A stretch of DNA of 64,000 nucleotides from Micrococcales bacterium KH10 (GTDB taxonomy: Bacteria > Actinomycetota > Actinomycetes > Actinomycetales > Cellulomonadaceae). The stretch covers positions 248,001 through 312,000 of the forward strand of contig FZPE01000003.1 in NCBI GenBank assembly GCA_900188465.1, given 5' to 3'. A program made the translations under genes and the position numbers. Positions 7,556 through 16,166 of the stretch are shown here, piece by piece; position 1 is the stretch's first letter; each line of letters starts with the position of its first letter. The notes beneath the pieces were generated by a model. That model saw nothing but the letters and a program-made list of their open reading frames with translations. It searched no databases and had not been told where the DNA came from.

Positions 7556-8517
7556 CCCCTGCCGAGTTCTTCACCGATCACACCTTCCGCACGGTGTTCC
7601 TGGGCACCACCATGATCGGCCTGGTTGCGGGAGCGCTCGGAACATTTGCCTACCTACGCAAGCAGTCCATGATTGGCGACGTGATCTCCCATGCTGCACT
7701 GCCGGGCGCATTAGGCGGCTTCCTTATCGCTGTCACGGTGCTCGGGATCGACGGCAGGAATATGGCCGTACTCACCGCAGGAGCCCTGGTCACGGGAACA
7801 CTGGCTGCCTGGCTGACGCAGCTGATCAGCAGGCGCAGCGTGCTGCGGGTCGACACCGCTATGGCCGTGACACTGACCGGGTTCTTCGGCGTCGGCATGA
7901 TCGCGATGCGGGTGATCACCAACGGCGACTACCCCGGCAAGGGCGGTATTCAGGATTATCTTTTCGGCAACGCGTCGGTGTTGACCCGGGCTGACCTGAT
8001 CACCATTGGCGCGGTGGGACTGACGGCGCTGGTCGTAACCATGACTTTCTGGCGCCCCTTTGCGATGCACGCCTTCGACCAGACCTACGCTGCTTCGCAG
8101 GGAGACAGGACTCATCTGATTGACACTGTGATGTTCGGTGTGCTCGCTGTAGCAACAGTCATCGGTGTCAAGGCCGTTGGCCTGGTGCTCATGGTGGCGA
8201 TATTGATCACACCAGCGGCTATTGCACGGCAATGGACAAGTTCGCTGAGATCCATGACAGTGACTGCAGGCGGTGTCGGTGCAGTGACGAGCGGATTCGG
8301 CGCCTATCTTTCTGTGTCTCTCGGCAATGTTCCCACCGGGCCGCTCGTCGTGGTGTGTCTTTTCGTTCTGCTGGTGCTGTCGGTGCTGTTCGCGCCGGGG
8401 CGCAGTCTGCTGCTGCGGGCTTGGCGTCGCCGCCGCCTACGCCGGGCACTGCGCGACGAGATCCAGACGGGTGACAGTCAACCCCGTCCGCTGGCGTGGA
8501 AACGGGCCGTGTCATGA
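7552..8517 (+). CDS. Mn/Zn ABC transporter permease 1
   Basis: 321 residues, ABC-3 family permease (TroC/SitC/MntC) with about eight hydrophobic segments. The coupling-type sequence IGDVISHAALPG lies near residue 40, as in this family. The C-terminus is cytoplasmic and arginine-rich (LLLRAWRRRRLRRAL). It forms a heterodimeric channel with the next gene product. ATGA overlaps occur at both ends. Two different permeases after one ATPase is the usual arrangement of sitABCD and troABCD operons. Confidence 0.9.
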   Translation: MTPAEFFTDHTFRTVFLGTTMIGLVAGALGTFAYLRKQSMIGDVISHAALPGALGGFLIAVTVLGIDGRNMAVLTAGALVTGTLAAWLTQLISRRSVLRVDTAMAVTLTGFFGVGMIAMRVITNGDYPGKGGIQDYLFGNASVLTRADLITIGAVGLTALVVTMTFWRPFAMHAFDQTYAASQGDRTHLIDTVMFGVLAVATVIGVKAVGLVLMVAILITPAAIARQWTSSLRSMTVTAGGVGAVTSGFGAYLSVSLGNVPTGPLVVVCLFVLLVLSVLFAPGRSLLLRAWRRRRLRRALRDEIQTGDSQPRPLAWKRAVS

Positions 8518-9413
8518 GTTTTGTGATCGGAGTACTTGGGCTGGCCATCATGACCGCACTTGCCTGCACACTGCCCGGCACTTTCCTGGTGCTACGTCGA
8601 CAAGCAATGCTGGTCGATGCCATCAGCCACGCCATTCTGCCTGGAATTGTCGCTGGTTACTTCTTCACCCATGATCTGTCGTCGCCGCTGCTGATCGTTG
8701 GAGCCGCCGCCGCCGGGCTGGCAGTGGTCTCGGGAAGCGAGGTGCTGCGGCGCAGTGGGCTCATCACTGGAGACGCCCCACAAGGACTGGTGTTTCCGGC
8801 ACTGTTCAGTCTGGGAATCATCTTGATCAGTGCCGAGTTCACGGATATCCACCTCGACACCCACACGGTGCTGGTCGGCGACCTCAATCTTGCCGCTTTC
8901 GATCAACTGACGATCGCGGGGGTTTCGTTTGGTCCGCAGTACCTGTATGTCATGGCGGGGTTAGCGCTGATCAACGCCGCGTTCTTGGCGGTGTGCTACC
9001 GGCCGTTGACGACTCAGTCATTTGATGACGAGTTCGCCCGCAGCGCAGGGCTGCGCGGCGGCATGGTGAGCGCGCTGTTCATGCTGTTGACGGCGATCAC
9101 GGTCACAACAGCGTTCTATGCTGCCGGGGCTGTGCTTACTTTGGCGCTGATTATCGTTCCCCCGGCCACGGCATTGCTCATCTCCCGGCGAGTGCCGCGG
9201 TTCATCGTGTGGAGTCTCGCCGTGGCAGTCGGCGGCGCAGCGGGCGGGTTCGCTGTGTCGTACCTGTTCGACGCGCCGACCAGTGCGGGGATGGCGGTGT
9301 TCTACGCAGCGATATTCGCGGTCGTTTTTATCGTGCGAGAACTAGTCAATCGACCGAAGCGAGCGCCGCGTGCTCAACGTGCCGAGACCCACACCGACTC
9401 CCCCGCTATATGA
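8514..9413 (+). CDS. Mn/Zn ABC transporter permease 2
   Basis: I place the start at ATG 8514, which overlaps the previous stop (ATGA), rather than at an in-frame start at 8496; this gives 299 residues. It is an ABC-3 family permease with the family sequence LVDAISHAILPGIVAGY near residue 40 and about eight membrane segments. It is the SitD/TroD-type partner of the preceding permease. Its last 40 bases overlap the 3' end of the convergent mntR-like gene, so the two transcripts are antisense to each other there. Confidence 0.9.
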   Translation: MSFVIGVLGLAIMTALACTLPGTFLVLRRQAMLVDAISHAILPGIVAGYFFTHDLSSPLLIVGAAAAGLAVVSGSEVLRRSGLITGDAPQGLVFPALFSLGIILISAEFTDIHLDTHTVLVGDLNLAAFDQLTIAGVSFGPQYLYVMAGLALINAAFLAVCYRPLTTQSFDDEFARSAGLRGGMVSALFMLLTAITVTTAFYAAGAVLTLALIIVPPATALLISRRVPRFIVWSLAVAVGGAAGGFAVSYLFDAPTSAGMAVFYAAIFAVVFIVRELVNRPKRAPRAQRAETHTDSPAI

Positions 9414-10045
9414 CCTAACGCGAAGTCCTCGCCCTTTGCCACCTTCACCTGGAAAGAGCCGGAATAGGGCGGACCGGGCACCACGACCAGTTGCGCCCCG
9501 ACCACGAGTCCCTGTTGCGCGAAAAAGCGCAGCAGGTCGGGATCGTCATCAGCGATACGTTCAACTACCAGCTCGGTCTCGATGGGAGCATCGGCCAAGA
9601 TCATGGCGTCAGGGACTTCGACGGCACCCGATGCTGCCGGAATGGGATCACCGTGCGGGTCACGGGTCGGGTGCCCCAGATGCTCGTCAATCCGGTCGAC
9701 CATATAGTCCGACACGGCGTGTTCCAGGTTTTCGGCCTCGTCATGGACTTGATCCCAGCCGTATCCGAGCACTTCGACCAGGAAGGTCTCAATGAGTCGG
9801 TGACGGCGCACCATCGTCAGCGCGTAACTGCGGCCACGTTCAGTGAGCGTCACCGCCCCGTATGGAGCGTGCTCGATCAAGCCTTGGTCGGCGAGCTTCG
9901 ACATCGCACCAGAAATCGTCGATAGCTTCAGACCGGTTTTCGCTGCGATCGTACTGGGTGTGATCGGCTCGTCAGACCATTCCTGCAACCCCCAGATCAC
10001 CTTGAGGTAGTTCTGGGCTGCAGTGGAAAGCTCAGTGACAGACAC
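9374..10045 (-). CDS. mntR: MntR/DtxR-family metal-dependent repressor
   Basis: 223 residues. Residues 1-70 form the winged helix (TPSTIAAKTGLKLSTISGAM as turn and recognition helix), then a dimerisation/metal domain with HDEAENLEHAVSD at about 101-113, then a C-terminal SH3-like domain ending near 223. DtxR and IdeR have Cys at the position that is Glu105 here. Glu at this site together with Glu108 and His109 is the MntR pattern, favouring manganese over iron. It converges on the Mn/Zn transporter operon and overlaps its last 40 bases, so it very likely represses that operon when Mn is sufficient. The operator was not located. Confidence 0.85.
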   Translation of the reverse strand: MSVTELSTAAQNYLKVIWGLQEWSDEPITPSTIAAKTGLKLSTISGAMSKLADQGLIEHAPYGAVTLTERGRSYALTMVRRHRLIETFLVEVLGYGWDQVHDEAENLEHAVSDYMVDRIDEHLGHPTRDPHGDPIPAASGAVEVPDAMILADAPIETELVVERIADDDPDLLRFFAQQGLVVGAQLVVVPGPPYSGSFQVKVAKGEDFALGHIAGESVWVSAR

Positions 10046-10071
10046 GTCGGGATCGTAGCAAAGATCGCGGG

Positions 10072-10986
10072 TCAGGACCGGTCAGCGATGCGTCGCTGCA
10101 CCTCGGAGACGAATCGGTCGATCGAACGTGGTGTCTTGGAGAAGTACAGCACTGGTTCGGTCAATTCCAGTTCCAACAGGTGAGGCACGTCATCGTCGCC
10201 TGGCAGCATGTCGACACGCGCGTACAACAGATCGGAACGCGAGATGCCCAACAGTTCGGCCGCCTTGTCCATGGTGTGCTCCGCCAACTTGATCTGTTCG
10301 CTGGTGGCCGTGGTGGCGTTCATCACTTCACGCTGGTATTGCCCCTTGGTTCGGGTGGCGTCACGTTGCAGCATCGGGTCCTTGCGAACCGCATGAGAGA
10401 ACTCCCCTGCGATATACACCAAGCAGGTCTCACCGTCAGTGTCGACACGGGTGAAGTAGCGCTGCACCATCACGTTGCGGCCATCGCGCAGCAGGTCGCG
10501 CACGTGCAAGATGGCGTCGCCGCGTGCCTGAGCACTCGATTCGCGGTACCGGATAGTGTCTTGGGCGCCGGCGGAGATGGTCGGTTTGATCACGTAATCG
10601 CCGAAAGCCGGCAACCGGGTGTGGATTGCTTGCGAGGTCAGGTGCTTCTCGGGATCGAGCCACAGTGTGTCGATGGTTCGCACACCCTGTTCAGCCAGCT
10701 CCTTGAGATAGTGCTTGTCGGTGTTCCACTTCAACACAGTCGCGGCGTTGAGCAGTCGCGGGACAGAGTTCGCCCACGCGATGAACTCGTCCCTGCGATC
10801 TGAGTAGTCCCATGTGGAACGCACTACGACGAGGTCGTAGTCACCCCAGACCACGCCGGGCTGGTCCCACACGACGGGCTCAGCGGTGATGCCGACCTGC
10901 GCAAAGGCAGCGATCAGCGGGACATCGTCCTCCTCCAGCATGGGCAGCGCGGAGCAGGTGGCCAAGGCAACTCGTGAATTCGACAC
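10072..10986 (-). CDS. ATP-grasp (RimK-like) protein
   Basis: 304 residues. The N-terminal third resembles a pre-ATP-grasp domain (VWGDYDLVVVRSTWDYSDRR). The centre and C-terminus have ATP-grasp marks: a lysine in DYVIKPTISAGAQDTIR, a metal-binding DMLPG and LLELELTEPVLYF near the end, where Glu/Asn residues bind Mg-ATP. Proteins of this type are widespread in actinobacteria and annotated as ATP-grasp or glutathione-synthetase-like; their carboxylate and amine substrates are unknown. It is a single gene on the minus strand, 26 bases downstream of mntR. Confidence 0.8.
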   Translation of the reverse strand: MSNSRVALATCSALPMLEEDDVPLIAAFAQVGITAEPVVWDQPGVVWGDYDLVVVRSTWDYSDRRDEFIAWANSVPRLLNAATVLKWNTDKHYLKELAEQGVRTIDTLWLDPEKHLTSQAIHTRLPAFGDYVIKPTISAGAQDTIRYRESSAQARGDAILHVRDLLRDGRNVMVQRYFTRVDTDGETCLVYIAGEFSHAVRKDPMLQRDATRTKGQYQREVMNATTATSEQIKLAEHTMDKAAELLGISRSDLLYARVDMLPGDDDVPHLLELELTEPVLYFSKTPRSIDRFVSEVQRRIADRS

Positions 10987-11029
10987 AACACCATCTTAGA
11001 AGGCAATGTCGTGACGTACCTTGGATAGC

Positions 11030-13213
11030 GTGAGTCAAGATTCTGCCGCCCTTGCCGGGCCACCTGTTGCACCGCGTCGTCCTGGACCGCGTACCTTCCA
11101 CGGACATACCTTCGTCGATGAGTACGAGTGGCTTCGTGACAAGGACGATCCCGCCACTATTGGCTACCTCGAAGCCGAGAACAGGTGGACCGCGCAACGC
11201 ACCGCGCATCTATCGGATCTGCGCGAAGAGATCTACCAGGAGATCGCTTCTCGGACTTTGGAGACGGATATGTCGGTTCCAGTCCGGTCCGACGGGTACT
11301 GGTACTTTGCGCGTACCACCGCCGGGAAGCAGTATCCGGCTCAGGCTCGGGTTCCAGTGGTGGACGAGTCTGACTGGACTCCCCCGCAAATCACGTCCGG
11401 GGTGCCACTCGACGGGGAGGAGATTTTCTTCGACTCCAACACCGAAGCCGAGGGCCACGACTTCTACTCCCTGGGATCATTCAGCCTCAACAAGGCCGGG
11501 ACACTGTTGGCGTATGCCACCGACATCCAAGGCGACGAACGGTACCAACTGCGCATCCGCGACCTGAGGACCGGCCAGGACCTGCCAGAAGTCATCGATG
11601 ACACGTCTTCGGGGGCGGTACTCACACCCGATGGCCGGTTCGTCTTCTACACCACAGTGGACGATGCCTGGCGACCCGACCGGGTGTGGCGACACGAGGT
11701 CGGAACGCCGGTCAGTGATGACGTGATGATCTTTCATGAACCGGACGAGCGTTTCTGGGTTGGTGTGGGCTTCAGCCGCACTGAGGCGTACCTGCATATT
11801 GAGACCTCGTCAAAGGTCACGTCGGAGACGCTATTGGTCTCACTGTCGGACCCGACCTGTGACCCGCTGGTGGTGTGGCCGAGGCGAGACGGAATCGAGT
11901 ACTCGGTTGACCATGCGATTTCACCTGACGGTGAGTCATTGCTCGTCATCTGCCACAATGAGCGCCACCAGGATTTCGAATTGGCCGTCAGCCCTGTTCC
12001 TAGTGCTGACACTGGATTGGACCCAGCCGAGGCTCGCACTGTGCTCGTCCCGGAGCCTGGGCAACGCATTGAAGCAGTCGATAGTTTTGCGACGTTCCTG
12101 GCGGTGTCGTATCGAGACCGTGCCGTGCCACGTGTGGCGGTGTTGCCGATTACCGCACCGTTGTTCGCCGCGGGTACATCCTGGCAGTTGACCCAGTTGG
12201 AGCTAGGCGACGAACTGACCAGTATCGGTGTGGGTGCGAATGCCATGTTCGACCAACCGATGCTGCGCGTTGGTGCTGGATCGTTTATCGCGCCGGCACG
12301 AGTGTATGACATCGACGTTGCCAGTGGCGCCGCACATCTGCGCAAGGAGCAGCCGGTGCTGGGCGGATACAGCCCGGCCGACTACGATCAGCGCAGGTTG
12401 TGGGCCACGGCTGACGATGGCACGCAAGTGCCGATTTCGGTGGTGTGGCGCCGCGATAAGGTTTCTGTTGCCGTTGCGGCAGATGGCGCGGTGACCCTCG
12501 ATGCTCCAGCGCCGTTGCGACTGTACGGGTATGGTGCGTATGAGTTTTCGATTGACCCGGGCATGTCGATTCCGCGGTTGTCGGCATTGGATCGTGGTGT
12601 GGTCTTCGCGGTGGCCCATGTGCGAGGCGGCGGCGAACTGGGTCGGCACTGGTACGAGCAAGGTCGACGGGAGCACAAGCCGAATACGTTCAGCGATTTT
12701 GTCGCCTGTGGTCGCTATCTTGTTGAGACCGGTTGGACCGCCCCTGATCGTATGGTCGCCGAAGGCGGTTCGGCGGGTGGCCTGCTGGTGGGCGCGGCTA
12801 TCAACCTGGCGCCGGAGTTGTTCGCTGGGGCGGTTGCCGATGTGCCGTTTGTCGACCCACTGACGTCGATCCTCGATCCATCTCTGCCGTTGACTGTCAC
12901 GGAGTGGGACGAGTGGGGCGACCCGCTTCACGACCCGGCGGTCTACGAGTTGATGCGCGCATATTCACCGTATGAGAACGTCCACGAAGGCGTGCAGTAC
13001 CCGAAGATTCTGGCGGTCACGTCCCTCAATGACACACGCGTGTTGTACGTGGAGCCAGCCAAGTGGGTGGCTCGACTGCGACAGGTGGGCGCGGATGTCC
13101 TGCTCAAGACTGAGATGAGCGCCGGACACGGCGGCGTTTCCGGGCGCTATGAGCAGTGGCGCGAGGTCGCTTTTGAACTCGCCTGGACCCTCGATGTGGT
13201 CGGAGTGCGTTGA
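11030..13213 (+). CDS. ptrB: Oligopeptidase B (S9A serine peptidase)
   Basis: About 727 residues. I prefer GTG 11030 (MSQDSAAL) over an in-frame TTG at 11021. An N-terminal beta-propeller region (about 1-410) precedes an alpha/beta-hydrolase domain. The catalytic Ser lies in EGGSAGG (codon at 12770), the Asp in LNDTRVLYVEPAKW and the His in SAGHGG. The acidic clusters and the DTRVxYxEPAK sequence match oligopeptidase B, a cytoplasmic enzyme that cuts short peptides after Arg or Lys. The N-terminal PRRPGPRTFHGHTFVDEYEW is the usual family opening. The length is normal and the gene appears intact. Confidence 0.9.
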   Translation: MSQDSAALAGPPVAPRRPGPRTFHGHTFVDEYEWLRDKDDPATIGYLEAENRWTAQRTAHLSDLREEIYQEIASRTLETDMSVPVRSDGYWYFARTTAGKQYPAQARVPVVDESDWTPPQITSGVPLDGEEIFFDSNTEAEGHDFYSLGSFSLNKAGTLLAYATDIQGDERYQLRIRDLRTGQDLPEVIDDTSSGAVLTPDGRFVFYTTVDDAWRPDRVWRHEVGTPVSDDVMIFHEPDERFWVGVGFSRTEAYLHIETSSKVTSETLLVSLSDPTCDPLVVWPRRDGIEYSVDHAISPDGESLLVICHNERHQDFELAVSPVPSADTGLDPAEARTVLVPEPGQRIEAVDSFATFLAVSYRDRAVPRVAVLPITAPLFAAGTSWQLTQLELGDELTSIGVGANAMFDQPMLRVGAGSFIAPARVYDIDVASGAAHLRKEQPVLGGYSPADYDQRRLWATADDGTQVPISVVWRRDKVSVAVAADGAVTLDAPAPLRLYGYGAYEFSIDPGMSIPRLSALDRGVVFAVAHVRGGGELGRHWYEQGRREHKPNTFSDFVACGRYLVETGWTAPDRMVAEGGSAGGLLVGAAINLAPELFAGAVADVPFVDPLTSILDPSLPLTVTEWDEWGDPLHDPAVYELMRAYSPYENVHEGVQYPKILAVTSLNDTRVLYVEPAKWVARLRQVGADVLLKTEMSAGHGGVSGRYEQWREVAFELAWTLDVVGVR

Positions 13214-13264
13214 GATCAAGCCGATTTGGGTCGGCGGCGCGATACTGGTATTGTTTTCAATCGC

Positions 13265-13338
13265 GCGCCATTAGCTCAGTTGGTTAGAGCAGCTGACTCT
13301 TAATCAGCGGGTCCGGGGTTCGAGTCCCTGATGGCGCA
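13265..13338 (+). tRNA. tRNA-Lys (CTT)
   Basis: A complete cloverleaf: acceptor GCGCCAT/ATGGCGC, D stem GCTC/GAGC, anticodon arm GCTGA-CTCTTAA-TCAGC with anticodon CTT, T arm CGGGG-TTCGAGT-CCCTG, discriminator A. CCA is not fully encoded (ACCC follows). Confidence 0.95.
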
Positions 13339-13341
13339 CCC

Positions 13342-13386
13342 GCAAAGCGGCCCTGACCAGGGAATACCTTGGTCAGGGCCGCTTGC
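13342..13386 (+). terminator. Terminator hairpin after tRNA-Lys
   Basis: GCGGCCCTGACCAGG and CCTTGGTCAGGGCCGC form a long GC-rich stem around a short loop, directly after the tRNA. The tail is only weakly T-rich (GCGTTTGC). Confidence 0.75.
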
Positions 13387-13622
13387 GTTTGCATGCCCCA
13401 TCCGACTTCCCTACCCGATATTTTCCTTCCCACCCTGCTATATCGGGGCAGGAAGCGCAATGTCAGGGTAGGAACACCACAGTCGGGGACTATAGCGCGT
13501 CAACGAAGTGCTGGTTTGGGCATGTCGTGGATTACTGGCCAGCCGATCACCGCACTCGGCATCCTCAGACTACGCACCTCTCTGGCCTTGTGACGAGTGT
13601 CGTGCTTATAAGATGGCCAGTC

Positions 13623-14678
13623 ATGGAGATGCCCCCTGCCGCTGTCCGGCAAAACAACCACACTCTAGGCGCTCGACTGATAGCGCTCATCGCTGCCGTG
13701 TTCTGCTTCGCCGCGGTGCTGGCTGGCTGTGAAGACGCCACTTCACCCGAACCTGCCGCGAGTGCATCGCAGACCGAGCAAACAGAGCAGACCGATCGGT
13801 TCGACGATGTTGCCGCCGAGCCGGACCCTGCCGGCGAAGCAGACAGGCCCGATAATGCACCTCCTGTGATCGATGAACCGACGGTTTCCGAGGCCCTGGC
13901 CGCGCTGGCGTCCCTGCAGACCAAAGGACGAGCACCCAAGACGGGCTACGACCGTGACGCCTTCGCATATCGTTCATTCGATCTTGATCGCAACGGCTGT
14001 GATGCGCGCAATGACATCTTGCGGCGCGACCTGCGCAAGATCACAATCCAACGCGGCACCGGTGACTGCGTGGTCCTCACGGGTGTTCTCGATGACCCCT
14101 ATTCCGGCGAGACCATCCGGTTCAACCGTGGGGCGGCGACGTCCGCCGATGTGCAAATCGATCATGTTGTGGCGCTATCGGACGCCTGGCAAAAGGGCGC
14201 CCAGTCTTGGAAGAGCGACAAGCTCAAGCGTTTCGGCAACGATCCGCTTAATCTGCTGGCTGTTGATGGACCATTGAACAATCAGAAAGGCGATGGCGAT
14301 GCAGCGACCTGGCTGCCGCCGAATCGTGCCTATCGGTGCGATTACGTGGCCCGTCAGATCGCGGTGAAGAAGGAGTACGGACTGTGGGTGACCAAGGCTG
14401 AGCGTCGTGCTATGAAGGATGTCCTCAGTGATTGCGAGAATCAGAGGCTTCCAAAAGACGTGACCACACCGAAATCCGACAAGGTCAAGTACGCCAAGGC
14501 GCCGCAGAAATCGGCCAGCAAGGCCGAGACTGAAACGTCACCGGAGCCGGTAAAGACCTCGACCTATTTCAAGAACTGCACGGCTGTTCGTGCCGCTGGC
14601 GCAGCGCCGGTCTACAGCACCGATCCGGGATACGGTCGTCACCTGGACCGTGACGGCGATGGAGTTGGATGCGAGTAG
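13623..14678 (+). CDS. HNH (DUF1524/GmrSD-type) nuclease lipoprotein with Excalibur domain
   Basis: 351 residues from ATG 13623. A longer reading from 13383 would translate the tRNA terminator and is rejected. The lipobox is AVLAGC (Cys36), followed by an acidic Glu/Thr/Asp linker. Residues about 100-270 form the nuclease domain, with the HNH-like VQIDHVVALSDAW, FGNDPLNLLAVDGPLNNQKG and conserved lysines. The last 35 residues are an Excalibur module ending DRDGDGVGCE, a calcium-binding motif of extracellular proteins. Secreted nucleases of this build are common in actinobacteria and are thought to degrade extracellular DNA. It is a single gene after tRNA-Lys. Confidence 0.87.
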   Translation: MEMPPAAVRQNNHTLGARLIALIAAVFCFAAVLAGCEDATSPEPAASASQTEQTEQTDRFDDVAAEPDPAGEADRPDNAPPVIDEPTVSEALAALASLQTKGRAPKTGYDRDAFAYRSFDLDRNGCDARNDILRRDLRKITIQRGTGDCVVLTGVLDDPYSGETIRFNRGAATSADVQIDHVVALSDAWQKGAQSWKSDKLKRFGNDPLNLLAVDGPLNNQKGDGDAATWLPPNRAYRCDYVARQIAVKKEYGLWVTKAERRAMKDVLSDCENQRLPKDVTTPKSDKVKYAKAPQKSASKAETETSPEPVKTSTYFKNCTAVRAAGAAPVYSTDPGYGRHLDRDGDGVGCE

Positions 14679-14870
14679 CCGGTTCGACGAGCGCACCGCT
14701 TAAGCCTGCCGCAATGCGCGCCCAGGGCAAGATCTTTGTCAACGTCGGCAACGATGTGGGCTGCATGTTGTGTCTCGGAGTTCGCAGCGCGACCACAGTG
14801 ATGACGGCAAGCCCGATCCTATCGACGGATCACGTGAGGACTCATAGAGCTAGCGCGCGAAGACGCCCGC

Positions 14871-15305
14871 CTAGAGATAGAGGCCGGGGTTGGGCGCGGC
14901 GGCTTGATCGCGCCACACTGCGTGGAGGTCTTTTTCGCGTAACAAGACATAGTGTTTGCCGACTACCTCGACTTCGGCACGGTCTTCGGGGTCATACAGC
15001 ACTCGCTGCCCCACCTCGACTTGCCGCACGTTGGAACCGGCTGCGGCAACCGTGCCCCAGGTCAGTTTCTTCGGACCTTCGGCCGTGGCCGGTATGACCA
15101 ATCCGGCGGCGCTGTGCCGCTCCGCGTGGTCTTGTTCGGGCAGGACGAGCAGCCGATCATGCAACATGTCCAGTGGCAGTTCGGTGGCGCTGGACTCGTC
15201 CTTGGCAATCTCAGGGGAACTGGCTTCGCTCACCCGTACTACGTTACCGACCGCAATCCCCATTCGTGACATTGTGGCCGCGCTGATCACGCTACGGTAG
15301 GACAA
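14871..15305 (-). CDS. GroES-like (Cpn10 fold) protein
   Basis: Up to 144 residues; internal starts at 15272 or 15263 are as likely and would leave more promoter room. The Cpn10-like core runs from LPLDMLHDRLLVLPEQ to the end: SAAGLVIPATAEG (mobile-loop region), WGTVAAAGSNVRQVEVGQRVLYDPED and VEVVGKHYVLLREKDLHAV. This is the divergent GroES-like protein found in many actinobacteria apart from groEL; no groEL is near it. The N-terminal 45 residues are not part of the fold. It is transcribed away from the thiol peroxidase gene, only 23 bases away if the longest start is used. Whether it works as a chaperonin lid is unknown. Confidence 0.8.
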   Translation of the reverse strand: MSYRSVISAATMSRMGIAVGNVVRVSEASSPEIAKDESSATELPLDMLHDRLLVLPEQDHAERHSAAGLVIPATAEGPKKLTWGTVAAAGSNVRQVEVGQRVLYDPEDRAEVEVVGKHYVLLREKDLHAVWRDQAAAPNPGLYL

Positions 15306-15328
15306 CCGACTAGATACAGGAGCGATAT

Positions 15329-15802
15329 ATGGCTACGACATTGGAGCCAGGAGATCTGGCGCCAGACTTTACCCTTTCGACCGCTGACGGTTTCGAACTC
15401 ACGCTGAGCGATCTGCGTGGCAAGAAGGTCGTGCTGTACGCCTACCCTGCCGCGAGCACCCCGGGATGTACCAAGCAGGCCTGCGATTTTCGTGATTCGC
15501 TGGCATCGTTGCAGGCGCACGGTTACACCGTGGTTGGAATCTCCCCCGACAAGCCCGCGAAGTTGGCGAAGTTTGCGGACGAGGAAGCTCTGACTTTCCC
15601 TCTCGTCTCTGACCCGGAGAAGTCGATATTGCGGGCTTACGGCGCTTTCGGCGAGAAGAACTCCTACGGTCGTGTCATTGAAGGCGTGATTCGTTCCACT
15701 TTCGTGATTGACGAGGACGGCAAGATCGAGTTTGCCCAGTACAACGTCAAGGCGACCGGACACGTCGCACGGCTGCGCAAGCAACTGGGTATCGATGACT
15801 GA
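15329..15802 (+). CDS. bcp: Thiol peroxidase Bcp (peroxiredoxin Q)
   Basis: 157 residues, an AhpC/TSA-fold peroxiredoxin. The peroxidatic Cys47 (ASTPGCTKQACDF) and resolving Cys52 are five residues apart, the hallmark of the Bcp/PrxQ class. GISPDKPAKLAKFADE and VIRSTFVIDEDGKI follow family consensus. It reduces hydrogen and organic peroxides using thioredoxin-type donors in the cytoplasm. CAGGAG precedes ATG 15329. A stem-loop follows about 20 bases after the stop. Confidence 0.95.
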   Translation: MATTLEPGDLAPDFTLSTADGFELTLSDLRGKKVVLYAYPAASTPGCTKQACDFRDSLASLQAHGYTVVGISPDKPAKLAKFADEEALTFPLVSDPEKSILRAYGAFGEKNSYGRVIEGVIRSTFVIDEDGKIEFAQYNVKATGHVARLRKQLGIDD

Positions 15803-15820
15803 TTCGCGGTGACGGCCTTG

Positions 15821-15850
15821 CCGGTGGGTCGCCCCTCGCCGACCTACCGG
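15821..15850 (+). terminator. Stem-loop after bcp
   Basis: CCGGTGGGTC and GACCTACCGG pair over ten bases (one G-U) around a ten-base loop. It has no T-run, so it may be a weak or factor-assisted terminator. Confidence 0.5.
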
Positions 15851-15962
15851 TTCACCTTCGACCTCGCCCGATATATCCCAGGATCTCGAAGGTAAAGCGT
15901 GAAGTCGCCGAGAAAACAGGATGCGAACAATGGGCAGTCGATCGGGTAAGATCGACTGTCGC

Positions 15963-16047
<85 letters not shown>

Positions 16048-16051
16048 GCCG

Positions 16052-16096
16052 AACAGCCTCTTGCCGGGTAGTCACAACCCAGCAAGAGGCTGTTTT
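16052..16096 (+). terminator. Rho-independent terminator after tRNA-Leu
   Basis: AACAGCCTCTTGC and GCAAGAGGCTGTT form a 13-base stem, followed by TTTTCG. Confidence 0.85.
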
Positions 16097-16166
16097 CGTC
16101 CGATGTGACGGCAGCGACCATGACACCCTGTCGGGTGCGGCAAATGGTCTGCAGGTTCCCTGGGCG

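Noticed and set aside
13383-13622. An upstream in-frame extension of the HNH lipoprotein
   Set aside because: It would translate the tRNA-Lys terminator, and the lipoprotein signal peptide starts naturally at ATG 13623.
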